Below are positions 41,372-56,300 of a stretch of DNA of 64,000 bases, piece after piece (the first letter of the stretch is position 1; every line of letters begins with the position of its first letter). This stretch comes from Polytrichum commune. Taxonomy: Eukaryota > Streptophyta > Polytrichopsida > Polytrichales > Polytrichaceae. The position numbers were made by a program, and so were the translations under genes. The notes under the pieces were generated by a model. The model was not told the DNA's origin, searched no databases, and saw only the letters and a program-made list of their open reading frames with translations. The DNA lies in assembly GCA_950295325.1 (NCBI GenBank), contig OX485805.1:50494758-50558757 (forward strand). Reading direction: 5' to 3'.

Positions 41372-44300
41372 GTAGGTGTGTCGGAATATGTAAAGACGTT
41401 ATTCACATGTGTCGATGTAAGCGTAGGACAACTTTGTAGAGTTGATGAGATGATGGAATGCACATCAAACACACACTTACCATCTTCTGCTTCCTCTCTT
41501 TCGTTCTTGATCTTTGTATTCGGAGCCAATTGAGCCTGCACTGCCCTGTGTCACCATTCAGAGCTTGACTTAGACGAAGCTTTCATCAGATCCAGCATTG
41601 TGGAACTTGACAGATTAAGTTAAGCAGCTTATGAAAGCTTATGTTTCATCCCAGTGCTGTTGGTTAGGATGGCACACAGCAAAGTCAGGGAGAAGTAGCT
41701 CAATTTGACCAATTCTGTGCACATGGTCAATGTGCAGGCAGCAAGTTGTTGGGACATAGTACTCTGGTAGTTTCTGGGCCATGTTTCTTTTTGTTGAATT
41801 TTCGGTGAAGATGTCTTGGTGATTCTATCATACTGTGTTTTGTGGAAAATGTTGGAATCCACATGATTATCACATGTTTGTCATGGCAGGGGGACCGATT
41901 TGCAAATGCAGAGGGTTAGCCCAACACATTGGTTCGTGATGGAGGTTCAATGTTGAGCTTGTAATGTGATTGGTTTGGCAAGGTTGTGATGAATCCTCTC
42001 AGAAAATAAGAGCAAACCTCTTGGAGCCCCGAAAGTCTTCCTTGGGGCAGTTGATATTGTTTCTTGATACAAATCAATCATGTGATTGCTGGGGAATGTT
42101 TGAGTCCACATTCTCGCTGATAAAGGGAGTGAATCCTCACATGTTCGTCATGGCAGGGGACCAGTTTGCCAGTGCAGAGGGTTAACCTCCCCCCACATTG
42201 ATTAGCGATGGAGGTTCAATGTTGAGCTTGTAATGTGGATGGTTTGGCAAGGTTGCGAGGCACCTCCTCAGAAAAGGAAGTGCAGACCTCTTGGAAGCCC
42301 CGAATTTTTTCCTTGGGGCAGTTGACGCATTTTCTTGATACATATCAATACTATGATTTTTGGAGAATGTTGGAATCCACATTCTTGCCGATCAAGAAAG
42401 TACTGCTCGCATGTTTGTCATGGTAGGGGACCAGTTTGCAAATGCAGAGGGTTAACACCCACACATTGGCTAGTAATTGAGGTCCAAGGTTGAGCGTGTA
42501 ATGGTGGATGGTTTGAAGGTTGTGAGGGATCTCCTCAGAGGAGGAATGCAAACCTCTTGAATCCCCGATATTTCTTACTTGGGCAGTTGATGCAGTTTCT
42601 TGATACAAATTATTCATTTCAAATTATGCAATATCGGGGAATGTTTGGATCCATATTCTTGCCAATCGAGGACGTGACTGCTGCACAAGTCTGTCATGGC
42701 AGGGCGACCAATTTGCAAATGCAGAGGGTTAACCGCTCACACATTGATTAGCAGTTGAGGTTTGATGTTGAGCTCGAAAGGTTGGATTGCTGGGCGAGTT
42801 TACGATGGATCTTTTCAGAACATGAGTTCAAACCTCTTGGAGCCCAGATTTTCTTCCTTGGGGCAGTTGATACAGTTTCTTGATACAAATCAATCATGTG
42901 ATATCTGGGAAAGAAATTGAAAAAGTGAGCGCATCCTTTCAGTTGCTTTTACCTCAAGAGTTAAGGTATGCGAATCCTAAAAGTGTCCTTGATGGGTGGT
43001 TGCCGCCACATGCCTGCCACTCCTGGAAAGAAGGCCACCTCTCGGCTGGAAGCATGGCCCGAGAACATGGCAACTAAAGAATTGCAGTAATTAAGCCTTG
43101 TGTGATTCAATTTCTTCGGTTTGAAGCATGTCACAAAACCTGCGGGCAAATGAGGATCTGGCGGACCACGGATACGTGCGATGTACACGAATTTTCACCT
43201 AATGAATGATCAACCATACCCCGCAATGCGGTAATTTCATCTACCTTATGGAAACCATTAGTATGAGATTTGTTCAGTCTCTTTGCATGTATACAAATTT
43301 CTGTGTAAGAAGCGAGTTGCAGAATCAGCATAGGATAGAAAATGGACATCTGGTGTATGTGTGTAAATCCCAGGGGTGGAAATATTAGGTTTGTAGCACA
43401 CAAGGATGTCCTTTGATCCAGCTTTTAGTGCTTTTGTAAGCGTGAAAGATGAAACCTAAACCCTTCAATCTTGCTACAAGCAGCACATCACACTCCCGTG
43501 TTTGATATTAAGGTTGGGGAGCAACAAGTAGAAGTGACCTGTTTGTTTGTTTGTCAATGGTGTCAGATCAGACAGCGTTCTGGCTGAGATTTGTCAAATG
43601 GCCACTACTCACGACTTTCAAACCTTGAACTGCCCTGAATGCCTTGAACTGTTAGCAGGGAACAAAATGGAAAGGGGCGAGGGCTTGCGATGCTGCGGCT
43701 GGAAGCGAGCAGATACAAGCTTGAGATGCAGCGTATACGAATGCAAGGTTATCTTCATCATCACAGGCAATCGATTCAGTCTGAGCACTCTGAGGCCCTA
43801 GAACCAATGACCTCTATTGCACCCACAGAGCTTCAAATCCCAGAGGAGAGTCCAGAGCCGGCTGCAAACTCCGAAGGATCAGACAGCAAGCCATTATTTC
43901 TTAATTGGTGAGTTTCAGTATGATACTCACAACTTGAATAACTACAATTCATCTTGAGGTTATCTTTCTTAATCATGCTATCATCTTGTGCAAGTCTGAA
44001 TACCATGTGTGTGGACTTTTAAACATGATTCTGATGTGGTCCAGATGACCTGCCTTTTAGGTCGTCACTCTTCCAGCATCGTGCAACTGCGTCCAGTGCC
44101 AAATGTGTGTAATCGAAGAGAATAGCCACGTCACTAAATGGTCACTGTTGGTTTAGCAAAGCAATCAAGTGCCAAAATGTGTGTAACCAAATAGGATAGC
44201 CGCATCACTAAATGGTCACTGTAGGTTTAGCAAGGCAATCACACCTTCCTCTTGGCATAAGCACTGTTGAATTTGGTGGAACAGGGTCGATATGGTTGTA

Positions 44301-47300
44301 CCACAACCTGAGCAATTGGCAAATGTTGAAGAGGGGACTCAGACTGACAACAACTCCAAGAAGGAGGCTGAAACTGAAACGGAGGAATCACGGGTTTATA
44401 GTGAACCGATGCATACCATGAGGGAAGGCACTGAGGCACCAAAAGCAAGTGAGCCGCTTGTGACGGAATCACCTACTTGCAGGAAACATTCTGAAGAACG
44501 AAACAAGAAAATTGATGATGTTCCAGATGCCGACGTATATAAGTGTCACAACTATAGGGTTAATGCAACTGTGGTATTCACTACTAACCCAGCCCGAGTT
44601 GCTGTGGAAGATGAGGCTGTGTCTCCACTATACACTTCAACCACAAAATGTGCTGGAAAAGGAAAGATTAGTAACGACTGTGAAATCGAGATTGAGACAG
44701 AGAGTCTGTCTGGAGGTTCAAATAATGCCCGGAATAGCACCATGGCTGAAGCAAAACTGGAGGAACTTCTCAGCACTGCAAGTGGGTTGAGGGCCGTAAT
44801 CTCTACTTTACCACATAATTATAGTACTCATTTACCCACACGCGCCGCCACCTATGAACATGGGAAAAGATGCGGGCCGTTTGGAAATGAGGAGAAGGGC
44901 AATTTCTCAGCAGATAACTATAGGCAAAGAGACTTTCCTGCAACAAAGTGTCAAGTTCCTGCGGAGTGCAATTGGAGTTTGTACAATGTGGCACATACTG
45001 ATTCAAATCAGAGGCTAGGAGGTCACCAGAGAGCTTCATATGGTAATCCTTGGAAAGTCTCAGTACGAGCATTCCTGATTCCTCGATTACAAACATTTCT
45101 TTCAACGTACCCGCTTGCATAGTCCTTCCATAAAGCTTTGGGATTGTTGTCGGTTTTACCTCTGATAAACCTTTGCATCCCAAATTATTAACCTGGTGCA
45201 AAAAAATCTTCACAAGTATGATGACCTCTGTAACCTATCCAATATATAGTCCAGGAGATTGGAAAATATCTGGGTGATAGGATTTGGAATTCACAATACA
45301 CATGTACCTGGGTATCTTAAAATGAAGTTCTACAAAGCTTGATACATAACTTTTGGAAGTGAGGCCCAGGGAATCCAATCTTTGGAATTAGGTAGAGGTG
45401 GAAGAGGCCTGAAAGGATTGACAATCTGAATTACCTGCCACAGAACAAGAACTTTCGTCAAATTGTGATTCTTTGCCCTTAATAATTTTCTAATATCACA
45501 TAGCTTGTGGGATATTGTACCAGGCTAATAATTTGATAATGAACATTGTGGGTATATTCTCTTTTGTTAAGAGGTTGTCCACCTGGATGTATGAATATTG
45601 TCGTGTTTTGCCCTAAAGCATATCAAGAGGATCCTATCAAGGAGCATACCAGTGAAAATAAAGGAGTGCAGACTGACGTCATCAGAGGTGGCACCTTGAC
45701 TTCCAGACTGACAGGACAGGTAAGGCATGCTTTGGAGGCGGTTTGTAAAACCAATTTCTCCACAATCAAGTAGATTGCCAAACTCTCGTATGACAAAGCT
45801 AACGATCCAATGATTTGTATAATGATAATTCTCGATAGTGAAGATTGTGTCAAGTCCTGAAATGGGCACTGCTGTGATTTATAGAAGGGATCAAGTGTTT
45901 TGCATGTTAAATTAGTATGAGCAAATACAGTGTGGATGAACTCTATTTCCTCAAATAGATTTGGCCCAATCAGAGTAAGCCCCAATTTACAAATCAAGCT
46001 ATCTGATTTGATTTTCCCTTCCATTTTTGTGCTATGCAATCTTTTCTCTTAAGCTTCTTCCAGGAGTATGTAGTCATGTTATTTATCATACATATTTGTA
46101 GCTCAAACCTCTAATACAATCGAATACAATCCCCAAAAAATACTCAGGGAATTGACTGCAAGCCAGGTGCTCGCCGCAACATCTTATTATCAGATCGTCC
46201 AAGTCATACAATGCCCCATGGTCCTACGTGCAAATCAAGGTCCACAGACTGGTCTTCTGGAGGTCAAGACTCAGAAAGTTTAGGTAGGACACATGGACAT
46301 AAGTGTCTGATATGTGGAGAAATGTGTTGTGCATTAAAGAAATCTGAGAAACCATGTTTGGCTGCCCATTCCTGTGGCCTCCCAAAGGGAAGTCCTAGAA
46401 GCGAGGATGGAAGCAATATTGACCATGAGAATACAAATCAGAGGTTACAGGTGAAGTCAAGTGCACAAAAGCTTCGGTGTGCATGTGAATGCCAAGCTAA
46501 ATGGTCTCATGGTGATGCCAAGCCAGTTGGAAAGGATGGTGTTTCTGACTTAGCCAAGCCATTTCATGAATCATGTCCTGTGGTGGATGTAATGTCTCCG
46601 AAGACAAGGGAAGGAACAGCCACCAGAGCTCAACGCTGTCCTACTTGTCAAAATGTACTGAAATCTGGACAAGAGAGGATCCAGAATGTTGTCAATGATA
46701 ATTGCCATCTGTGCCCATCTCACTACAATGAAGAGAGGGACGCTCTCCATTCTTGTAAGTCCTCTAGACAGAAAAGCTTTCTCTAAATATCTGAGTCAAA
46801 ATACTGTGCCTAGCTTGTCATAGAAGTGTACCTGGTTCTTAGGTTTCAGTTTAACGGTTAGATTTGTCTAGAACAGACACCTCCTACACCAAGTCTGATT
46901 TTCTATTGAATCATGAAGTACATGTGATACAAATCTGGATCTCAATCGTCAAACTGCTTGCCAGTGGTTTTCTTGTCAGCAGAATTGATAAGTGACTAGA
47001 ATTCTTTTGGAGTCCCAGTTCAGACGCCCATAATTTAAAAAGAGAGAGAGTGCAATGCATGTGATTCCTTAGGATGATTGAATATCCACAGAAACACGTT
47101 TTCCTTCAGGGATGACCTGGTAGAAGTGTTTAGTCTCCTCTAATGGACATCCGTGACAGGCACATCAGGGACAGAATACCAATCAGAAGATGGGCCTCTT
47201 AATGAGATTACCATAGAGTTTCCTGACGGGGAAGCGAATATCACGGTGTCACGGAATGACTGTTTTGAGCAACCTTGCTACAACGTTGAAGTATCTGCTA

Positions 47301-50300
47301 CACAAGACACCCCCAAACAAAACCAAGCTGAAAATTTTGTTGTATCTCGCCAGGTGTCCCCCCCAAAATATAATTGTTGTAACCCAGTTATCACACGGGG
47401 GAGTGCATCATGGAAAGATGGGTGTAGAGTAGTATGTGTGGGAGCACCGGCAAGTACAAATAATAATATCAGGAATACTAGGAACATGAGAAGCCCCTCT
47501 AAATGTTTTGCCAATGGTGGGCAGGAGCCTTCACATGCTGGGAGAAGATATGTGAAGCACACTAAAACTCCAGTCAGATCTACTTGCAGGGCTGATAATA
47601 CAGGGTTTAATCACAAGGATCTCCTTCCCGTGGAAATGCCGTGCATTCATCATCACCATGAAAAGGACCTTACAACACTGGGTAAAAGTCGTCAAGACAC
47701 GCATTGCAAGAAGTTTCATGCAGATTTTGATCACAAGAATCCTCCAGTCGAGCCCTCACACAATCGGCATAGCTATGAGGGAAATGATCTCACTTTGGGG
47801 AACACTAATTACCTGCAACACAAGAAGTCTCATGCAGGATATGATCACAAGAATTCTCCTATAGGTACCCCCTCCAAACTTCGTGACCTTGAAGTGAAGG
47901 AATTTACTCTAGGGAAAAGTCAAGACATGCATTGCAAGAAATTACATTCGGACTTTGATCAAAAGGATCCTCCTGTTGGGACGCCATTGAAACTTCATCA
48001 CCATGAACTGAAAGAATTTACTTCAAGGAAAAGTCAAGACATGCATTGCAAGAAATTGCATTTGGGCTTTGATCAAAAGGATCCTCCTGTTGGGGCACCA
48101 TCGAATCTTCATCACCATGAAGCGAAGGAATTTACTCTAGGGAAAAGTCAAGACATGCATTGCAAGAAATTCCATTCGGGTTTTGATCACAAGGATCCTC
48201 ATTTTAAGACCTCATGCAGTTTGCATCACCATGACAGGAAGGATCTTAGTTTTGGGAGAACGCAAGACATGCAGAGTAAGGATTTTAGAAGACACTCATC
48301 AGACGACTCGGATGATGATCATCGAGGTGCTCGTTTTCCTTTGAAAGGAAGAAATCAGAAATCTCCAGAAGTTCCATTAAAGAACAAGTGTTCGAAGGAT
48401 CACTCTGCAAGAGTTCCAGAAACGGGTTCAGTTGATGCTAGAAATCTGTGCAGGATACATGATGACAAGGAAAGTTCTCCAACTGGCAGGACAAATTCCA
48501 AGAGCCCGACAAAGAGTTTCTACAGGGAACTTGGAGACAGTTCTCACACCAAAAGAAACGAAGCAAACCATTATGCAACCAAGGATAATTCAAAGACGCA
48601 TTCAGATTCAGTATGTCTCCTGCACTCCAGACTAAAAGAGTTTATTTCTTGTTCAAGGATAAATAGAGGAAATCTTGATTTTGATTACACTAATGCAAGA
48701 GTTTTGAGAGACCAGGATGCACGTTTATGAAGACCATGGAAGCGGCAAAATGATGGTAGTCTTGAAGCATGAGATAAAAAGTTTATGCTGTGATTTGTTG
48801 GAGTTTTGGCGTTCTTTCGAATGTTAGTCACATGGAAATTGTTAGTGTACAAGAAGAGCAAAGAAAAAAAATATTGGTAAGTGATGTGTATCTCAGTCAT
48901 AACCTGCTAACTCATAGATCATTATTACCTAATACGAAGGAAGGAGATGGAAAGTCTTAAAAGCCGAAAGTTGGTGAAGGGTGTAATTTTTAGGGCCAAT
49001 ATACACACTATGGTCAAGGGCTGTGACATGAAACTGTGAGGGCCGTTGAAATTCATCTGAAGGCCGTACTATGGAAAAATGAAATTTAATTCAAGTGTAG
49101 TTTAAAGACATATGCAACCGGGCTCTGAACCAACTGCTATTTTATTACCATCCTATTCATGTGGGTCCTTCTACACATTAAGTTATAATAAGTCAAGGGT
49201 TGTGAGGTGTTGAAGTGTCATGGTCTCCCGGTTTTCTGTTAGACCCACCTCTTTTAGGTGGACTTGGCGCAATATCCAGTAGACCATGAAACTTAATCTG
49301 TTGCATGCCATGCTGGACTCCATGTAGGTTTTTCCATCCAATCACAGTTTTTTGGTCTCTTACGCCCTCAAGCTCTAGTGTAAAGTGAAGTGGGAGAGTG
49401 TCCTTCTTGTTTTTTATTCATTTTGGCGTTGGTCGTTTGACCTCCTGTCTCTCAAAAAAAAAAAAAAAAAAAAAGAAGAAGTGGGAGAGTGTCAGCATTT
49501 TCCACCAATAGGAGATTTTATGTGCCTAGTGTAAAGTGCCTCTTATGGTGCAGAGACAAAGACTTAGGGTGTTGATTTGTGCTTATTCGCTTGTGTGCTT
49601 ACCTCTTTACTTACTTCTAAAGCTGGATTGATGGCCCAGATAGAGGAATTCACTGGCAATCCTTCAGTGACAAAAGCAACTTCATGGGTACCACCACATT
49701 TACCGCCTGATTATACGGTCCGAGCAGCAGCTGCAGCGGAGGGACTTGTAAAAGAGATTGAAGTTATGAAGGGAGCTGCCACCATGGTGAAATCAAAACA
49801 GCCACTTCCCAGAACTAAACACTTGTTGAGTCTCCAACACAAAGCTCAACCTCCAGCTCCATTGGAGGAACAGAAAGAGCCATACCGACAGACTAAGTTA
49901 GATAGAGCAGTGGTTGCTGCTGTTCAGGCTGTCAACAAGCTTGATAAAATTCCAATGATGTCCAGAGTTGCACATGATACAGCACCCCAACAAGCAGCAG
50001 CAGCAGCACGAAAGGGGCGAACTCCTCCCGAAAAAGCTTTCAATGAGGTGACAGTTGGGGGTGGTTTCTACGACCAGATGCACCAAGTACATTTTCTGGC
50101 TCCTCTGTACATTCAAAAAGAGTCTCAATAGATATACATGCCTCAGATATATGATGGGGTGCCCCCTCAATAGCAGCCCAAAACCTGTTCTAGACATGGG
50201 AATTGATGACATAAGGATGAAGCGCTGAATGATGATAAAAGGGCCATCAAACATAAGCAACATCCTATACAATATCTCCGGTAGTTTATATGCAACTAAA

Positions 50301-53300
50301 GCCGTGATTCCTCGGTGTTAATCGGCTACCTAAAGAGTACCTCAGTGCTCATCAACTGAAATTGAGTGCGGTTGATTACACACCAACCCATCATATGCAC
50401 TTCTCAGTGCGCTCAAAAAGAGTCTCAATACAAATGCATGTCTCAGGTGCATATGATGGGGTATATATCCCCTCAACAGCAGTCTAGAACCTGCTCTGAA
50501 CATAGGAATTGATGATATAAGGATGAAGCGCTGAATAATAATAAAACAGCCATCAAACATAAGCAATGCCCTATAAGATATCTCTATGCCCTTATCCTGG
50601 CAGTATTTATGCAACTCAACCCATGAATCTTCAGTAGTCATCAACTGAAGATGAGTGCTATTGAGGACACACCGACCCATTATATGCACTCCTTAGTACA
50701 TTAAAAAGGAGTCTCAATAGTTATGCATGCCTGAAATACATATGCTGGGTTATCTCCTCAACAGCAGTCTAGAACCTGCTGTAAAATGGGAATTGATGAA
50801 ATAAGGATCAAGCACTGAATAGTGAGTGATAAAAGGTCCATCAAACATAAGCAGTATTCTATATGATATTTGCACTCCTGTCCTGGTAGTTTTTATGCAA
50901 CTCAAGGCATGAAACCTCAGTTCTCATTGTGCTAATGTGGGGTGGGTGGTGGACAGGAACTGAAGGAACTTGTATCGGAGCGCATTAGACTACTGCGGCA
51001 GGAACAAGCTCGCTTCCGAACAGCTTTCCTTCTCTCCCCTCGCCAGGTTGGCAAATTAGTCAAATTGTCTTGCCTTATGTCATCCAGAAAAAAAATTGTG
51101 TTCCAAAAGCTCTACACTTGAAGTATCTGTGCCCAAGTACTGTAATCCCACATGGTAAGCCTGGCAAACCTACAAACTGATATAATCTGGTGATGCATAT
51201 CCACCTTTTAAATTTCTTGTGCACTCATTGTCTTCAGTTTTGCATCAATGAATTCCAGAAATGACATTCAATGTTGACTGTGGCATATCCTCCCAGCAAC
51301 ATAAGGAGCTGCTTAGCAAAGGAGAAAGAACAGATACCACCAATCAAAGGAGTTTATCTGCTGTCAATAGTGATGAAGATGAGCCTGGGAAAGGTGTGAG
51401 GGAAAAAATGAGGAGGACCAGTCAAGAATTTCAAATGCCGGGTTCGAAGCGACAACGAAATGCGAGTTCTCCTGCGAGGGAGCATGCAAACAAGTTGTTG
51501 CGGTTGAGTGCTGGAAGAGTTGAGGCACCCCAATCTGGTCAAGAAGTACTTGACTGCAACGCTGTAGCGCTCTCGTCTTCGTTGAATGAGCCAGCAGACA
51601 GGATGATGCGTGTAGGTGACCCTGTGAAGAAATTCAAGTTTGAAAGACCAGATGCTAGGTTTGGGGTCTCCAAGGGTGACGAAGAAAACAAAACAGGTAG
51701 GTCATCAAGTGCACATGGTGGTGGTAGTGTTTCTGCTGTGGTTCATAGGCCGCCGACGTCCTGGTCATTTGGGAAATGGAAACCTCTTAATGAAAAGGCA
51801 CGTAAAGGAAATTTCAGTAGATGGAAATTCAAGTCTCCAGCATGGGTGGATAGAATGACACAAGGCAGAGACATTTTCTATGGTTTGCGACCGTTGGCAG
51901 CGGCACACGCACGAGACGAGGATCGTGTGAAAGCGATGATCAAAAGAAGAAATCTGCGACCACCTGGATCGATATTCAAAACTCTGAACAAACAATTTCT
52001 AGGGCACTTGACAAGATCCGGTGATGTGCTCTCTATGGTGTACTCGGAGCCAGAAAGACTCCATAGTAATAATAATGTTTCAACTTCTTCGATCCAGTAT
52101 GACATTGCAACTGGTCGAAGGTTGGTCCCAGGGCAAGATCCAGAGGTGAGGTCTGAAAAAAGGTGGGAGGAGAAGAAACAATGCGTGAGGGGGAAGATGA
52201 GTTCACCGATTCAGAGAGTTTCTGTCCCAAAGCGACAATCTGACGTTGAGGGTGACCAAATCACACATGGAGCTGCAGAATGTGCTCAGAATAATAACAG
52301 AAGTTTGAAAGGTTGGAATTCTGATCCATGGCTCACTAGTGATATTCCACACAAACCTTCGGATATTGTTCGGTACAATAGATTTGGCTCGAGGATGGGA
52401 CAAGCCCGCAAACTTTGTCGAACGAAATCCAAAAAGGGGATAAATTTACGGCATGTGACATTTGCCTCGATGGATGTGCGTCTGGAAGGTCATGGTCCGA
52501 AGAGTAAGAAGATGGATCGTGCACCTCATCACACAAAGGGCAGCCTGTTGCAGCATCCCAAAATAGTGAAAAGATATTCGAGCAAAGAACGAAGCTCTTA
52601 TTTGAGGACAAGGAAAACACCTCTCCAAGACAGGAATGGAGCTAACATCAATATTGGTGGTGGGGACATCAGGGAAGGACGGTGGGATTACAAAGAGGAG
52701 TTCTGGACCAAAATGTTCAAATCCGAGATGGAAAAGGTAGCTCATCATAAGTCCTTACAAAGTCTTGTAAAATGCAGTCACATTCCGAGTCTGTTAGCTT
52801 CACCAAGCCTGGAGTTGAGCAATCCTTACGAAAATGGGGCAAATCGGAGCAGCAAATTAGGGTTTCCTGGCAGAACACAACTGGAGGAGCACAACAAAGC
52901 CTTGACAAAGTATCCTGCAATTTGGATCACTGGGAAACAATTTGACTGGGAAACATGTGAATTCGAAGGCAAAGAATCTGATGCCATTGTACAAGGGTTT
53001 GATCCTGCAAGTGACAATGGGAACAGTAGTAGTTCCCGAGTGACCATGAAATACGAGGGGCAAATTGTTGCGCCTGATGAACCAGATGTCAAGCCTCAAT
53101 GCCCTCTTGCACATCAAGCAGCTTCCGAGTCATGTAATTTAGACTGCACTGCTATTATTAAACACAAAAATCCTGAAGTCGCTGTTCAAGTGGTACGTTC
53201 TCTACCCTCAAATCATTGAGCAGATCCACAAAATTCACTGAGCTCTCAACACTATTCCACAGTACTGTCACAATGTAATTTGTATCCAGAGAGGCAACCC

Positions 53301-56300
53301 AATAGTTCTTGATCATATAAAATAAGTACTTTAATGCTTTGGAAAATTGTAACATTTTCTGTACATTGAGGCAGATAATAGATTGCATTTTCTTGTTCTT
53401 CTCTGAGACACCGCCGAATGCGAAGAGCCTGATCAAGGTTCTATAATGTGTTCCACTAAAGTGGATCCAGTTGACCTTCAACATCTTATCATCACAAGCT
53501 ACATATCTGGGTTACAGTGATCATGTAACTGCAGACTGATATTTTCATGAATTTTAATGGTCTGATATTGATCAATTAACATAATATGATGGTTTTTCTA
53601 ATCAACAAAACTGGATACAGACATATGGGTTTAGGGCTAAACTTATAAACCCTAACCATCCACCACACCCTTATAATCTAGGAAGATATTTGAAGATTGT
53701 TGATAAATTTGATCAATCTTCACCAGGATGACTTGGAGCAACCTGGAGAGGAGTTTCCTCAGTCTCCTCTTCTTCTCCTGGATGAGTCTTTGCCAACAAT
53801 GGATCATGAGGGCTACTTCAGCATGTTTGATGCCTTTCAAGACTCGAACGTTGAACCCGCAACACATCTGAAGAAAGAAGCGGAACCGGGCCCCAGTTCC
53901 TTATGCATCTCTCAGCAAACTTCTTCTGAGTCCATGGGCCAAGAAAATCCAGCCAGGGAATCAGAGGAAATTGAGCTGGAGCAGACACTGATGGATATTG
54001 TGCTACATACGATTTTTCAAGATCTGGAAGCTCCTCCGAGTACACTGGATTGCGCTGTGTCACCAATGAGAAGGTGTGTAAAATTAAGAAGTTGTGTGAA
54101 ACAGCTCGGTGCTATACATTGGCCAATGACGTGTAAATTGAAACCTGAACATCCGGGGACGTTCTAAGTCCAAACACCAAAAAATGTCATGCAGTACCCA
54201 AAACAGGAATACTTACTCAGACCCTAATTCTAAGAGACATTACCTGAAGGAAGTGTTAAACTAAGACACCTGTAAACAAAAACTGTGTCAGGCTCAAACT
54301 GGAAAGTGCTGTGACAACCTTGAAGAACTAATGGTACAGCCAGTTCTGTACGGAAATGATTCACTATTTACTTTCTGCCGATCATTTATACATTATTTAT
54401 TGAGTCTCCTTTACCAAGTTGGATTTGTGTGTAGAGAAGTTGATATCTGCAATTACTGTAATTAGATTGCAGCCTGTTATAAGAAGTATAGGGCTTAGGG
54501 ATTAGGCTCATTGGATGCAGCCTGTTCAGTAGTTTGTGTATGTGGACAGGCATCACTGCACATTGTGACTGCAAGTGTGAGACAAGTGGACTGTTATTCT
54601 GTCTCTGCAGGGAGAAGATTTATACCATTGCAGAGGACAAGGAGGAGGTTGAGGTTCCAGAGAAAACAAGCCATTGGAAGCCTCCCACAATCATGCCCGG
54701 TATGGACAAAGCAACAGACGCAGACAAACTTCTTCTCTCTCCAAAGGACCAGTATTGTCAAACCCTGGAACAGAAGGTCCCAGCTCAATTTAGCCAAAGA
54801 ACCATGTCTCAACCACACAGTGTTCCCAGCCTACAGGTGCGTTGATGCAATTCATTGATGTTCAGACAGAAGCTCTTCATGAATATCCAGATGCTCGTAC
54901 AAGAAAGAAAATCTAACAAATTAGGATATTCTGGATTGGTCATATCAGGCGTCATGGCATCATGTCAATTGTGTTCGTCCTGTGTTTTGATGAACTTATG
55001 TTAATAGAAGCATAAGTCTAAAGAGACACCTGTTCTGCTTAATGAGTTGTAGAGACTCTTGAATCTAAAGAATTTTGACAAGTATCCACATCTAGTCTCC
55101 AAATTATGCGGTGGGTGGTTTGTGTAAAGAATTTAGGGCTTTGAATGGAAAGTCATACATGACCAAGCTTAGAATCTAAGATTGTTTCATGAACAGGCAC
55201 AGTATTCACAGGAGCACCAAGCCACTCAAACCCAAGTTTGTTTCAATCGTACGGGAGTCCAGACATCAGAGGCAGGTGCGAATGCAACAACATCACCAAT
55301 GTTTGTCCCTGTTTACATCTCACAATTTGGACCAACAATGATCCCTTTCAGTCACTGTGCAACACCACTACAGACACCAACTCCCCCTATGGAGTTGTTT
55401 AATGTTCACCAAGCATCTGTAAATACAATCAATCAAAGCACCCAAGCTGGAGTGATTCAACCCAGAAAATTTTCCAAAGCAGTCAATTTTCAGAGCCAAA
55501 ATGATGAGGGTGCGCCAAAGAGACTTCGTGGAGTGCCTGAATTTTCAAGACATGGGAAACTTGGGCAAGGTGACATTGATTCTGAGGAGGACAGTGAGTC
55601 TGAGTGGGATGAACTGAGGATGTATTCTTCATCACCAGTAACACCATCCACACCCTTATCCTCTCCAGGTCATAATGCCAAGCTTAAAAAAGCATTAGAG
55701 ACCTGCTTGGCTTGCCACTCTGAAATCCAAGCAGAATCTGCTGTTAAAAACAAGGTTCATGAGGGAGCGTCTAAGGCAAGCCAAGAAGTGCAAGATGATG
55801 GTCGTCAGGCTCAACAGATGTTGGAATGTGAGCAGAAAACAGTACAGAGTTTATTGGAGACAAAAGAAACCCACAAATCAGGGGAGGGGCCAAACCTGCA
55901 TCTCCAACAACAATTGAGTTATGGTGGTGTTTCAAGGTGATAAACCCTAAACCTTAAACCCTGCCACCCTAAATCCTTCAGGGGTAACAAGGCGAATTTG
56001 CATATGTTACCCTCGAATCTGCACAATGTTAGAGGTGGAAATACATTTCTCCACTGTAGTCCAGGTGCCCTGTGTGGGACATATAGGGGTTCATTAGTTT
56101 TCCAGCATACTGAGACCAGTATGCCACCATTTCATATTCGTACTAAGGTATGTGGCTCTATTGTGGGCACTTCCAACTCCAGAGACAGTTTTGACTGTTT
56201 GATCAAATAGGAATTTTCTTATCAGATTAGTAATTACACATTGCACAAATTGTCATTTCAAGTTTCAGAATTGGAGTTGAGATGCACAAGTTATGGGAGG

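Noticed and set aside
48611-48730. Reading the His-repeat exon on to its TGA as the end of a gene
   Set aside because: A strong donor (TCA|GTATGT at 48610) joins in phase 0 to an acceptor at 49640, and coding character continues downstream.
51261-51296. Starting the large exon of the giant gene at the ATG near 51261 as a separate gene
   Set aside because: The preceding exon (50957-51046) and an acceptor before CAA at 51297 join in phase, whereas joining at the ATG-side acceptor would give an immediate stop. Continuity of one gene is the simpler reading.
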